From the NCBI RefSeq assembly GCF_024227435.1, contig NZ_CP100445.1, positions 372,001 through 436,000 of the forward strand: a stretch of 64,000 nt of DNA, in the 5' to 3' direction. The translations under genes and the position numbers were made by a program. The stretch comes from Natrinema caseinilyticum. GTDB taxonomy: Archaea > Halobacteriota > Halobacteria > Halobacteriales > Natrialbaceae. Below are positions 1 through 8,483 of this stretch, one piece after another. Position 1 is the first letter of the stretch. Each line of letters opens with the position of its first letter. A model generated the notes under the pieces. It did no database searches. It was not told where the DNA came from and was given only the letters and a program-made list of their open reading frames with translations.

Positions 1-1
1 C

Positions 2-139
2 GTCACTATCGAGTTCATCGATCTGGGGAGCGATCTGACCGCGCCGTCGAAAGTCGATCGGGACCCGACGTTCGTCGATCGGTTGATGAAGCGGGGAACT
101 CGGCGCGCCGAGCGTTTTCTCCGGGAACAGCGCGATTGA
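2..139 (+). CDS. C-terminal end of an unidentified protein (partial)
   Basis: An open frame runs in from the left edge and stops at a TGA at 137-139, giving 45 residues. The mix of acidic and basic residues and the ending in an Arg/Glu-rich helix (RRAERFLREQRD) fit a haloarchaeal protein. The gene's start lies outside the window, and the visible part is too short to assign a family. No other open frame in this stretch looks better. Confidence 0.5.
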   Translation, partial: VTIEFIDLGSDLTAPSKVDRDPTFVDRLMKRGTRRAERFLREQRD

Positions 140-354
140 TTTGCTCGTTCCCGCGACGATACTCCGAAGGGGTACTCAGTTTGCGGCGGATACTGATGCC
201 GAAACGGACAGATTCGACCCCGGTCAACGGCGACCGACGATCGGCAGGTGTGGGCTCCAGTTGACCTGTTGCGTTCGCCGACAGTACGCGGCATGTAACG
301 TTCAGTATCTCTCGAAGAGGCGTATTTCTGTCTCGAGACTGTACGAATCCCTCC

Positions 355-1635
355 ATGGCGCCTCACATCAGTCGACGACGATTCCTGACGGTTGCAACCG
401 TGGGAGCGACGACGGGAAGTGCCGGATTTGCGGTACGAGGGTCCGCTACGCCTCCGGGCCCGGACGAACGGACGAACGCGATCGATCGAGTTCCGAATTC
501 GGTCGGACTCGAGACGCTCGCCGACGGGGTAGCGATGCCGGTGGCGGTCGAATTTGCGCCGGAGGCCGACCGACGGTACATCGCCCAGCGCGACGGCCGC
601 GTCGTCGTCCACGAGTCGGACGGGATCCGCGAGGAACCGTTTCTCGATCTGAGCGAGACAGTCATCACCGGGGGCGAACGAGGACTCCTGGGGATGACGC
701 TTCATCCGGAGTTCGCGGAAAACCGGCGGCTGTTCGTCCATTACAGTACGTCGTCTCGGCCCGGGACGCCACAGGAGTTCGACCACACGGGCGTCATCGC
801 CGAATTCGAGGCGACCGACGAGGGAACCCGGGCGAGGCGGAAGACCGAACGAGTCGTGCTCGAAGTGCCCCAGCCGGCGAATTTCCACAACGGTGGTGAT
901 CTCGCGTTCGGCCCGGACGAGTATTTCTACGCCGGTATCGGGGCGGGCGGTGGCGGAGGCGGTGGCGGACAGGATGTAACGACCGACTTCCTGGGCAGCG
1001 TACTGCGCATCGACGTCGACGACCGGGCGGCGGATCGGGGGTACACGATCCCCGACGACAACCCGCTGGTGGGCCGCGAGGGTCTCGACGAGTATTACGC
1101 GTGGGGCTTTCGGAACCCCTGGCGTCTGTCGTTCGACGACGACGATTTCTTCGTCGCGGACGTCGGCGAGAGCGACTACGAAGAGGTGAACCTCGTCGAG
1201 AAGGGCGGCAACTACGGCTGGAATATCATGGAAGGCACGCATTGTTACCGGGACGACGACTGTCCGGACGAGCCGCCCGTCGACGGCGGCGGTGGCGAAT
1301 CGTTCCGCGATCCAATAATCGAGTATCCGCACGGAGAGGACGCCTCGAGCGTGACCGGCGTCTCGGTTATCGGCGGCTACGTGTACGACGGTTCGACGAT
1401 GCCGGCGTTAGAAGGCGCGTACGTTTTCGGGGACTTCCTGGCCTCGGGACGGTTGTTCGCAGCGACGCGCCCCGAGGACGAGGGGGACGTGTGGCCGACC
1501 ACCGTCGTCGACGTTTCGAACGGTCCGACCATAGAGCGCATCCTCTCGTTCGGTCGCGACGACAGCGGTGAGGTGTACGTTCTCGGGATCGGACCCGACG
1601 GGGGCGGCCTTTATCGCGTCGTTCCAGCGGCGTGA
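355..1635 (+). CDS. PQQ-dependent sugar dehydrogenase family protein (exported)
   Basis: The 426-residue protein resembles soluble PQQ glucose/sorbosone dehydrogenases, six-bladed beta-propellers that oxidise sugars outside the cell. It starts with a twin-arginine signal (SRRRFLTVATVG, about residues 5-16). Family blocks are in the usual order: GERGLLGMTLHPEF, HNGGDLAFGPD with the likely catalytic His, NPWRLSFD, GGNYGWNIMEG and a C-terminal GAYVFGDFLASGRL. Eight consecutive glycines follow the HNGGDL block; the family usually has a short loop there. No PQQ synthesis genes are in the window, so cofactor and substrate are inferred from the family only. The gene stands alone. Confidence 0.85.
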   Translation: MAPHISRRRFLTVATVGATTGSAGFAVRGSATPPGPDERTNAIDRVPNSVGLETLADGVAMPVAVEFAPEADRRYIAQRDGRVVVHESDGIREEPFLDLSETVITGGERGLLGMTLHPEFAENRRLFVHYSTSSRPGTPQEFDHTGVIAEFEATDEGTRARRKTERVVLEVPQPANFHNGGDLAFGPDEYFYAGIGAGGGGGGGGQDVTTDFLGSVLRIDVDDRAADRGYTIPDDNPLVGREGLDEYYAWGFRNPWRLSFDDDDFFVADVGESDYEEVNLVEKGGNYGWNIMEGTHCYRDDDCPDEPPVDGGGGESFRDPIIEYPHGEDASSVTGVSVIGGYVYDGSTMPALEGAYVFGDFLASGRLFAATRPEDEGDVWPTTVVDVSNGPTIERILSFGRDDSGEVYVLGIGPDGGGLYRVVPAA

Positions 1636-2030
1636 TCGGACCCGAACGCGACGATGCTCGAGGCGTCGCGGGGGAGATCGTGGTCCGTTACAACGGAAGC
1701 GTTCGCCGCGGACCGCGAACGGGACGATCGCACGGTGACATCGACGTCGACGCGAGGGGCCAGGGACCCTACGCGTCGTACATGGTAAACTCGCGCCAGT
1801 GCCGGAGCGACCACATACCGAGCGCGGTACAGATCAACCCGGCGGACAGCGGGGTGCCACGGTGATCCGGCGAGTGAACGCGACGAAATCGCGTCGAAAT
1901 GGCCGTCGCCCGAAACTGCGACGAAATGGCGGCCGAGCGGTCCGGTGGCGCGATGAAACGAGGAACACCTCCAGATAACGGCGACCCGACCGGGCGCTAA
2001 ACGTTTTTAAGCTGCCCGCGAACGGGACGT
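1636..2030. other. Intergenic stretch, possible gene remnant
   Basis: No convincing gene was found here. On the minus strand, an open frame ending with a stop at 1769-1771 encodes a hydrophobic then aromatic tail (LICTALGMWSLRHWREF) that looks like the end of a small membrane protein. It has no believable start, so it may be a remnant. The right end carries the promoter of the next gene. Confidence 0.3.
2003..2010 (+). promoter_or_regulatory. TATA box for the gene at 2031
   Basis: GTTTTTAA lies 21-28 bases before the ATG, the spacing of a leaderless haloarchaeal transcript. Confidence 0.55.
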
Positions 2031-2351
2031 ATGGTCGATCCGGCACCGTACGAACTCGTCGGCCGCCTCGCCGTGGCAGCGTTCGTCATGATCGCACCGT
2101 CGCTGTGCTTTCTGGGGTTGGTCCGGGGACTCGAGCGACTGCGCGACGACGCTCTCATTCTCGAGTGGGCGCAGAACCGAAGTGGCGACCCGGAGTACGA
2201 ACTCCCGACGGAAAGCGACGTACTCGCCGCGCTGGCGACGGACATCGGGACCGAACCGGGCGATACGTCGGCCGTTCGGTGTCCAATCTGCAGCGCGAGA
2301 AATCGGACCGAAGTGACGTACTGTAACGGTTGTCTGCATCGCCTGGAATAG
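2031..2351 (+). CDS. Membrane-anchored zinc-ribbon protein (DUF7577-like)
   Basis: This is a small protein of 106 residues. One hydrophobic helix lies near the N-terminus (about residues 11-32), followed by an acidic linker. A C-terminal zinc-ribbon half follows with two knuckles, CPIC and CNGC (about residues 84-102). The layout matches small haloarchaeal membrane zinc-finger proteins of unknown role, with the zinc ribbon expected in the cytoplasm. The start is supported by the TATA box just upstream. It is followed by a convergent SDR gene, so it is probably transcribed alone. Confidence 0.7.
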   Translation: MVDPAPYELVGRLAVAAFVMIAPSLCFLGLVRGLERLRDDALILEWAQNRSGDPEYELPTESDVLAALATDIGTEPGDTSAVRCPICSARNRTEVTYCNGCLHRLE

Positions 2352-2461
2352 AACCGAGCCGATATCGTCCTGTTCGGGAGCGCTCCGATTTCGGAACCGA
2401 CCCGCTGTCGCTGCTGCCCCCGTCGACGAACCGGTTCTACGGTGCGGCCGGGACGTGCACC

Positions 2462-3202
2462 TCACCCGAGACGCTGTTCCCACTCCTCGGCGGTCATCGA
2501 ATCGCCGGTGACTCCGTTTGGCCCCTGGGCTGCGAGCGCTGCAGCGGCCTCGTCCATCACGTCGGCCTGGAGAATCTGCTCCCGTTCGTCGTCGGGAAGG
2601 TGTTCCCAGATGCGCGTGTTGACTCGACCGCCGGGATCGATCGCGTTGACGTTGATGCCGTCGGACTCGACCTCGAGTGCGACCGCCCGCGTGAACCCTT
2701 CGAGACCCCACTTCGACGTGATGTACGCCGCAGCCCCCGGAATCGCGTTCCGGCCGAGACCCGAGGACACGTTCACGACGTTCCCCGACGGCCGGTCGCG
2801 GTCGAGCATTTCCTCGAGGACCCGTTTCGTGAACAGGGCGACGCCTCTCACGTTGACGTCCATGATTCGGTCCCACTCGTCTTCGCTCGTGTCGACGAGC
2901 GACTGTCGCTCGTCGCCAAAACTGAGACCCGACAGTCCGGCGTTGTTGATGAGCGTATCGACGGCACCGAAGCGTTCGATCGTCGACGAGACGACCCGGT
3001 CGACCGCATCCGCGTCGCGGACGTCTGCCGGTGCAACCAGCGTCTCGCCGTCCGCCTCGTTCGCCGCCGACTCGAGGTCCTCTCGGTTCCGGGCAACGAG
3101 AACGACGTTCGCACCGAGGCTCGAAAGGGACAGCGCCATCGAGCGACCAAGTCCTCTGCTCGCGCCAGTGACGATGATCGTCTCTTCGTCCAGGTTCGTC
3201 AT
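2462..3202 (-). CDS. Short-chain dehydrogenase/reductase (SDR)
   Basis: This is a 246-residue classical SDR. The Rossmann nucleotide motif GASRGLG is near residue 13, NNAG follows the fourth strand, a catalytic Ser sits in NVSSGLG, and the YxxxK pair is present as YITSK. The cofactor is NAD(P); the substrate cannot be told from sequence. The acidic residue usual for NAD-specific enzymes after strand 2 is not seen (VVLVARNRED), which leans towards NADP. The start codon overlaps the stop of a weak upstream ORF (ATGA arrangement). Confidence 0.88.
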   Translation of the reverse strand: MTNLDEETIIVTGASRGLGRSMALSLSSLGANVVLVARNREDLESAANEADGETLVAPADVRDADAVDRVVSSTIERFGAVDTLINNAGLSGLSFGDERQSLVDTSEDEWDRIMDVNVRGVALFTKRVLEEMLDRDRPSGNVVNVSSGLGRNAIPGAAAYITSKWGLEGFTRAVALEVESDGINVNAIDPGGRVNTRIWEHLPDDEREQILQADVMDEAAAALAAQGPNGVTGDSMTAEEWEQRLG

Positions 3203-3583
3203 GTGTTGCTGCCGTCGTAGTCCAGGAAGTAATACGTTCGTCCCTCGCTGCTTACAGGATCGGTCACGTCACGGTCCGGAAACTCCGTCCCGATCGAAAG
3301 CGTTGCCGGTGACGGTGACGCGGCCCGACCGAGGCTCCCGACCCACAGTCCGCTGATTCCGACGCACGGTCTCGTGACGCGTCCGCTCTCGAGGTACCGG
3401 TTGGTCGGCTGCGACGCGCTCGTTGGATTCCGTCGGCGAAGTGCGGTCCCGCGAATCGATACTTTCCGATGTCGTCCACTCGGTACGGGGTTACCCCGAC
3501 TCGAGCGGACCGGGTCCGAACTCTCGACAGTCCTTTCCGGCGACACAAAGAATTTACATCTCCTAATTATATCTAATTACGAG
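3203..3583. other. Intergenic stretch with divergent promoters and a doubtful small ORF
   Basis: This region separates the SDR gene (minus) from the CysD-like gene (plus). A minus-strand open frame ends at 3199 and overlaps the SDR start, but its N-terminal half is basic and its third-position GC is lower than in neighbouring genes, so it is not annotated as a gene. The right end is AT-rich and holds the promoter of the next gene. Confidence 0.4.
3551..3558 (+). promoter_or_regulatory. TATA-like box for the gene at 3584
   Basis: AATTTACA lies 26-33 bases before the chosen ATG. It supports starting the gene at 3584 and not at the longer upstream in-frame start at 3374. Confidence 0.5.
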
Positions 3584-4555
3584 ATGGCCGAGAACTTTCC
3601 CGACTACGTCGACGTCGACTATACGGACGGTGAAGGCGAAGACCCTGCGGATTACCCGCACATTCAGGAGAAGATCGAGAAGGCGATCGAAGTCACCCGC
3701 GAGGGCCTGGAGGCGTACGAGAACCCGGCGGTCATGTGGACCGGCGGCAAGGACTCGACGCTCACGCTGTATTTCATCAAGGAGGTCGCCGACCGCTTCG
3801 ATCTCGAGGTCCCGCCCGCGGTGTTCATCGACCACTACCAGCACTTCGATAAGATCCACGACTTCGTCGACCATTGGGCCGACGAGTGGGATCTCGAGGT
3901 GATTTACGCTCGCAACGAGGACGTCGGCGCCTACGTCGAGGAACACGACCTCGAACCGGGCGACGATATCGAAATTTCGGACCTGTCCGAACACAACCAG
4001 CACCACGTGGAAAATATCCTCGAGTACGACGAGGAGGCGTTCCCGTTCCTGTTGGACACCTACGTCGGCAACCACTTGCTCAAAACGGTCGCGCTCAACG
4101 ACGCGCTCGAGGAGTACGACATCGACGGCGTCATCTCCGGCGTCCGCTGGGACGAACAGGAGGCCCGCGCGGACGAGACGTTCTTCTCACCGCGTCACGA
4201 CCCGGACATCTACCCGCCACACGATCGCATTCAGCCCATCCTGCAGTTCGACGAGGCGGCCGTCTGGGAGGCGTTCTGGAACTTCGTGGTGCCGGACACC
4301 GTCGAGAACTTCCCGGAGGAAGGCTACGTCCCCGAAAGCGACGACGACCTGCCGGCGGGCGTCGACCAGGCTGACGTCCCGATCTCGCCGAAGTACTTCG
4401 CCGGCTTCCGATCGCTGGGCAGCGAAGTCAGCACCGAGAAGAGCGACCAGGAACCCGCCTGGCTCCAGGATCTCGAGGGGACGACCGAGCGCGCGGGACG
4501 CGCCCAGGACAAGGAAGACCTGATGGAGCGCCTGCGCGATCTGGGTTACATGTAG
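3584..4555 (+). CDS. PP-loop ATP pyrophosphatase, CysD / PAPS-reductase family
   Basis: The 323-residue protein has a PP-loop (TGGKDS, residues 53-58), which binds ATP in PAPS reductases and in CysD, the catalytic subunit of ATP sulfurylase. Proteins like this are often named PAPS reductase. However, it contains no cysteine at all, and the catalytic Cys of PAPS reductases is therefore missing. Its C-terminal plan (GFRSLGS, then TTERAGRAQD, ending LRDLGYM) follows E. coli CysD (RFRTLG, TTSERQGRxxD, KKRQGYF). A role in sulfate activation or another adenylyl transfer is more likely than thiol-driven reduction. No CysN partner is adjacent. The frame stays open upstream to 3374, but the TATA position favours the ATG at 3584. 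Confidence 0.8.
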   Translation: MAENFPDYVDVDYTDGEGEDPADYPHIQEKIEKAIEVTREGLEAYENPAVMWTGGKDSTLTLYFIKEVADRFDLEVPPAVFIDHYQHFDKIHDFVDHWADEWDLEVIYARNEDVGAYVEEHDLEPGDDIEISDLSEHNQHHVENILEYDEEAFPFLLDTYVGNHLLKTVALNDALEEYDIDGVISGVRWDEQEARADETFFSPRHDPDIYPPHDRIQPILQFDEAAVWEAFWNFVVPDTVENFPEEGYVPESDDDLPAGVDQADVPISPKYFAGFRSLGSEVSTEKSDQEPAWLQDLEGTTERAGRAQDKEDLMERLRDLGYM

Positions 4556-4697
4556 GCCGGCCGCGGTCGACGACCGTCGAATCGTTGCTCACCGAATTAC
4601 TCTCCCGTTTTTTCGAACGTGACGGCACCGCCGATATAAATGGGGCCACAGCCGCGACAGATCACGAGTCGATCGATAGCCGTCTTTCTACTCGCGG

Positions 4698-4892
4698 TTA
4701 CCGGCCCGCAGCCCGATATTCGCCGTGTTTGACGCCGAGTGCGAGCATGAGCAGACCGAAAACGATCATCGACGGTGCAACCATCATCAGTATGGTGTCC
4801 GTCGGCATCATCCCGCCGCCGATCAGGCCACCGACGCCGAGTGCGATCACGACGATGAACGCGGCCGCCGTTTTTGGAAGGTCGAAATCCAT
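4698..4892 (-). CDS. Small two-helix membrane protein (DUF7333-like)
   Basis: The 64-residue protein has two hydrophobic helices (about residues 8-27 and 31-52) joined by a short GGGMMPTD loop and a short basic tail. The beginning MDFDLPKTAAAF and the overall pattern recall a common haloarchaeal family of unknown function. It lies alone between two convergent or same-strand genes. Confidence 0.65.
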   Translation of the reverse strand: MDFDLPKTAAAFIVVIALGVGGLIGGGMMPTDTILMMVAPSMIVFGLLMLALGVKHGEYRAAGR

Positions 4893-4970
4893 GGGCGGTC
4901 GTTAGGACGGGGCCGTCAAATGGTATCGGGAACCGGAAGTCCGTTCACAGAAGTTGTCAAAGAAAAGTGA

Positions 4971-5741
4971 TTACTCCGACGGACGAACCAGGTTCGCCAG
5001 CGCGACGATGATACCGAGGAACCAGCCGATCGGAAACGAGATGCCGACCCACATCGCCGCGTAGGCCGGCCCCTCGAGCGTGAAGTTGGATCGGAGATAG
5101 TCGTTCGCGCCGCCGAGGACCAACACGTTGTCGAGCGCCCAGACGGCGAAGTCGTAGCTGGGGTCGAGAACGTACGGATGCAGGGACGGCGTGACCAGCG
5201 CCGCGACGACGGGCGGCAGAAACAGCGCGGTCATCGCGAACGGGTACGCGAGGCCGACCGTCGAACCCCGACCGCCTATCTTCGAGAACGTGGCGGCGAG
5301 CGCGGTCGAAACCGTCGCGACACCGCTTGCGACTGCGACCGCAAGGACTGCTTCGAGAGGGATTTCGACCTGTTCCATGTACGACATCGCGCCCCACGCG
5401 ACGGTTAGCAGTCCCCACCCGAGCAGCGCCACGCCCGTGACGCCGACGATTCCCAGACGAGTTCGCGTCGAGTCGAGTTTCGCCGCGTAAAAGCGGGTCG
5501 CGAGGCCGAGAACGGTCAACGGATAGAGAACCAGCAAGCCGATAATTCCGAGGACGCTCCAGCCGTGGTAGCCGACCTTCTGTGGCAGGGTTTCGGGCTT
5601 CCACTTGCCCATGACGGAATGACCGCGGCCACGCTGTCTGGGGAAAACGATCTCCATCCAGACACCGTGTATCCGACGGATGTCGGCTCTGACTGCGCCG
5701 ACGAACCCCCCACCGCCACTGCGTTGTGTGCGGGTAGACAT
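4971..5741 (-). CDS. Multi-pass membrane protein of unknown function
   Basis: I do not recognise the family of this 256-residue protein. After a polar N-terminal region of about 55 residues (with GGGG and FPRQRGRGHS), five to six hydrophobic helices follow up to the C-terminus. A WKPETLPQKVGYHGWS segment precedes the first helix. No catalytic or metal motif is evident. The N-terminal part is likely cytoplasmic. The gene is separated from the upstream reductase by about 110 bases. Confidence 0.7.
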   Translation of the reverse strand: MSTRTQRSGGGGFVGAVRADIRRIHGVWMEIVFPRQRGRGHSVMGKWKPETLPQKVGYHGWSVLGIIGLLVLYPLTVLGLATRFYAAKLDSTRTRLGIVGVTGVALLGWGLLTVAWGAMSYMEQVEIPLEAVLAVAVASGVATVSTALAATFSKIGGRGSTVGLAYPFAMTALFLPPVVAALVTPSLHPYVLDPSYDFAVWALDNVLVLGGANDYLRSNFTLEGPAYAAMWVGISFPIGWFLGIIVALANLVRPSE

Positions 5742-5852
5742 ACGCCAGCCCCTAGCCCGGCGAACCGTAAGCTTTCCTGCTTATTCTTTGCAAGTGATAC
5801 GTCGTCCCGAAACGAGTCGCGAGGCTCGGACGCCGCTACCGGATGGGAGCCG

Positions 5853-6695
5853 TCAGTTCCAGGGCGCGAATCCCGGGTCGACCTGACGGCTCGTTTCGTC
5901 GATGGCATCAATCGTGTTGATATCCTCTCGGTCGAGGTCCACGGTGAGCGATCCCCAATTATCGGCGATGTGGTTCGCACTGGTCGCTTTCGGGATCGCA
6001 GTAACGTCCTTCTCGCGAGCCCAGGCGAGACTGACCTGGGCCTCGGTCACGTCGTGTTTCTCGGCGATCGACTGTATCTCGGGCTGGTCGATGATTCGGC
6101 CGCGCGCCAGCGGCGAGTAGCCGACGACGTCGACGTCCAGGTTGTCGCAGGTTTCCCGGACCGATTCCTGGGGGAGCAGCGGATGGAACTCGACCTGATT
6201 CGCGAAGATCGGCGCGTCGCAGACGTCGACTGCGACCTCGAGTTGTTCGGGTTCGAAATTACTGACGCCGACGTTGTCGATCAGTCCCTCGTTGTAGAGT
6301 TCCGCGAACGCGGCGAGGGTCTCCTCGGCGTCGTAGGTCCTGGACGGCCAGTGGACGTACAGGAGGTCGAGATAGTCGACGCCGAGTCGGTCGAGGCTCT
6401 CTCGAGCCGTCTCGAGGACGTCGTCGTGAGCCAGATTCGATATCCAGATCTTGGTCGCGAGGAAGACGTCTTCGCGATCGACGTCGGCGGCCGCGATGCC
6501 GTCGCCGACGGCGGCTTCGTTGCCGTACGCCTGGGCGGTGTCGATGTGGCGGTAGCCGGTCTCGAGAGCGGTTCGGACGCTCTCGGCGCACTGCGTGGCG
6601 TCCTCGTTCTCCCAGGTTCCGAGGCCGAGCATCGGCATTCCGTCGGTCCGTGGGCACGTTTCGGGAGCGATCACGTCGGCGTCTTCTGTTTCCAT
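5853..6695 (-). CDS. Aldo/keto reductase
   Basis: The 280-residue protein is a TIM-barrel NADPH-dependent carbonyl reductase. The catalytic tetrad is visible: Asp and Tyr in DTAQAYGNE, Lys in LATKIW and His in LYVHWP. The NADPH-binding end (IPKATSANHIADN) is near residue 235. Length and order are normal for the family. The substrate is unknown; haloarchaeal members are usually named 2,5-diketo-D-gluconate reductase-like. The start at 6695 gives METEDADVIAPETCPRTDGMP ahead of the first strand. Confidence 0.88.
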   Translation of the reverse strand: METEDADVIAPETCPRTDGMPMLGLGTWENEDATQCAESVRTALETGYRHIDTAQAYGNEAAVGDGIAAADVDREDVFLATKIWISNLAHDDVLETARESLDRLGVDYLDLLYVHWPSRTYDAEETLAAFAELYNEGLIDNVGVSNFEPEQLEVAVDVCDAPIFANQVEFHPLLPQESVRETCDNLDVDVVGYSPLARGRIIDQPEIQSIAEKHDVTEAQVSLAWAREKDVTAIPKATSANHIADNWGSLTVDLDREDINTIDAIDETSRQVDPGFAPWN

Positions 6696-6858
6696 ACAGT
6701 GACGGACGCGGAGAACGCGAAAAGGGGTTGTGGTACCGGTCAGCGGTTCGGGTTACGACACGGAAATGAGACGGGAGACGATGCGTGCGGCCTGTGAACG
6801 GCACTCGTGGTCGAGCGGAGCCGTGATCGACTGTCCGAGACTCGTATAGATGGGGCCG

Positions 6859-8283
6859 TTATTGGTACAGGTGGTCCCAGGGACGTTCCCGCTCGAGTGC
6901 CGCGCTCGCGGCGAGGACGGTGTCGTCTTCGAATCGGCGGCCGACCAACTGGAGGCCGACGGGATGGTCGCGGTCCGTCAGTCCGGCGGGCGCGGAGGCG
7001 ACCGGATGGCCGGTCCAGTTGAACGGCCACGTCATCGGCCACTCCCAGGCCTCTGCGCCGAGATCCTCCTGCAGTCCGACGTCCCCTCGCGAGAGCGTCG
7101 GCGCGACGAGCAGATCGTAGTCGGCCAGCACGTCCTGGACGGCGTCGTAGACGCCGGTTCGGACGATGCCCGATCGGGCGACGTCCTCGGTGTCGTACTC
7201 GTCGCCGATGTGGAGCATCGCCAGCAGGCTGTCGGAAACCTCCTCGGACCGCTCTCGAAAGTCGACGCCGTGGGACGCTTCCATCACTGTCGCAGATTCG
7301 AAGACGGACGACGTGTACGTCGGCATCGCCGCCTCGCTCAACTCCGCCATCGAATAGTCGTGGCCGACGGTCACCGTATCGACCGTCGCACCGGCGTTCG
7401 CGAGCGCATCGACCGCCTCGTCGACGACCGCCCGCACCTCGTCCGCGACCGGGAAGACGTCGAGGTCAGGACTGTACGCGATACGATACCCGTCGATCGA
7501 CCGTTCGAGTGCGTCTCGATACGCTATCTCGGCGGGAACGCTGTTCGGATCGGCCGGGTGCGGACCGTCCATGACGGAGAGGAGGAGGGCTGCATCTGCG
7601 ACGGTGCGGGTCATCGGCCCCTTCGTCGTGTGCTGGGGTTCGCGGCCGAACGCGCTCGGCCGACCGTCGTCGGGCACCAGCCCGAACGTCGGTTTGAACC
7701 CGTAGACGCCGCAGGCCGCGGCCGGAATGCGAAGCGAGCCTCCCGCGTCGCTGCCCGTCGCGATCGGTGCCATGCGAGCGGACAGCGCCGCGGCGGAACC
7801 GCCGGAGGAGCCGCCCGCGTTGAGATCGGTGTCGATCGGCGACGCCGTCGGGCCGATCACCTCGTTGTCCGTCGTGCCCTTGTGTCCCAGCTCCGGCGTG
7901 TTCGTCTTTCCGATCACGATGGCGCCGGCGTTCTCGAGGCGCTCGACTGTCGCAGCCGTTCGTTCGGAGACGTAGTCCTCGAACAGCGCCGAGCCGTACG
8001 TGTGCCGGATCCCCGCCTTTTCGGCCCCGAGGTCTTTCAACGCCAGCGGGACGCCGTGGAGCGGCCCGACGTCCTCGCCCGCCTCGAGCGCCCGGTCGGC
8101 TTCGGCAGCGGCCTCAAGGGCCTCGTCTTCACAGACCGTGACGAAGGCGTTGATCTCGTCGTCTCGCTCTTCGATCCGTTCGATGTGGGCTTCGACGACT
8201 TCGGTCGCCGTCAACTCCTCGTCTCGAATTCGGCTCGCCAGTTCCGACGCCGAAAGTCGTGTGAGTTCCGTCTCGCGTGACAT
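6859..8283 (-). CDS. Amidase (amidase-signature family)
   Basis: This 474-residue enzyme hydrolyses a carboxamide bond. The amidase-signature Ser-cisSer-Lys triad is present: Lys in PLALKDLG, and the two serines in GGSSGGSAAALSARM and GSDAGGSLRIPAAACG. A C-terminal APAGLTDRDHPVGLQLVG block completes the fold. It is similar to GatA but has no gatB or gatC nearby, so a free-standing amidase of unknown substrate is more likely. The start at 8283 matches the usual N-terminus (two helices before the Lys). Confidence 0.88.
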   Translation of the reverse strand: MSRETELTRLSASELASRIRDEELTATEVVEAHIERIEERDDEINAFVTVCEDEALEAAAEADRALEAGEDVGPLHGVPLALKDLGAEKAGIRHTYGSALFEDYVSERTAATVERLENAGAIVIGKTNTPELGHKGTTDNEVIGPTASPIDTDLNAGGSSGGSAAALSARMAPIATGSDAGGSLRIPAAACGVYGFKPTFGLVPDDGRPSAFGREPQHTTKGPMTRTVADAALLLSVMDGPHPADPNSVPAEIAYRDALERSIDGYRIAYSPDLDVFPVADEVRAVVDEAVDALANAGATVDTVTVGHDYSMAELSEAAMPTYTSSVFESATVMEASHGVDFRERSEEVSDSLLAMLHIGDEYDTEDVARSGIVRTGVYDAVQDVLADYDLLVAPTLSRGDVGLQEDLGAEAWEWPMTWPFNWTGHPVASAPAGLTDRDHPVGLQLVGRRFEDDTVLAASAALERERPWDHLYQ

Positions 8284-8447
8284 ACTGCTAGAACAAGACG
8301 GGAGGATGATATACGTTCGTCCGACGTACGTGGCGGTCTGGCGTGAATCGAATCCCCTCTCCGTTCGATTATCGCCCCACCGATCGGGTAGTCGAGACTC
8401 GAGGTTCCGTCTCTCGGGATGATCGACAATTGCGGTCGGCTGTTCTT

Positions 8448-8474
8448 CGCCGGGTCGAACCCGCCGACCCGGCG
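8448..8474 (-). terminator. Perfect 10-bp hairpin downstream of the PAC2 gene
   Basis: CGCCGGGTCG (8448-8457) and CGACCCGGCG (8465-8474) form a perfect inverted repeat with a 7-base loop, starting 9 bases after the stop of the minus-strand PAC2 gene. A T-tract is not present, so it may act as a 3' end stabiliser and not as a true terminator. Confidence 0.35.
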
Positions 8475-8483
8475 AGTGGGCCC

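Noticed and set aside
3374-3583. Upstream extension of the CysD-like protein
   Set aside because: The extra 70 residues are basic and Arg-rich, and the TATA box sits inside them.
5565-6797. Plus-strand 410-residue frame over the AKR gene
   Set aside because: The AKR motifs are on the minus strand; the plus frame is antisense.
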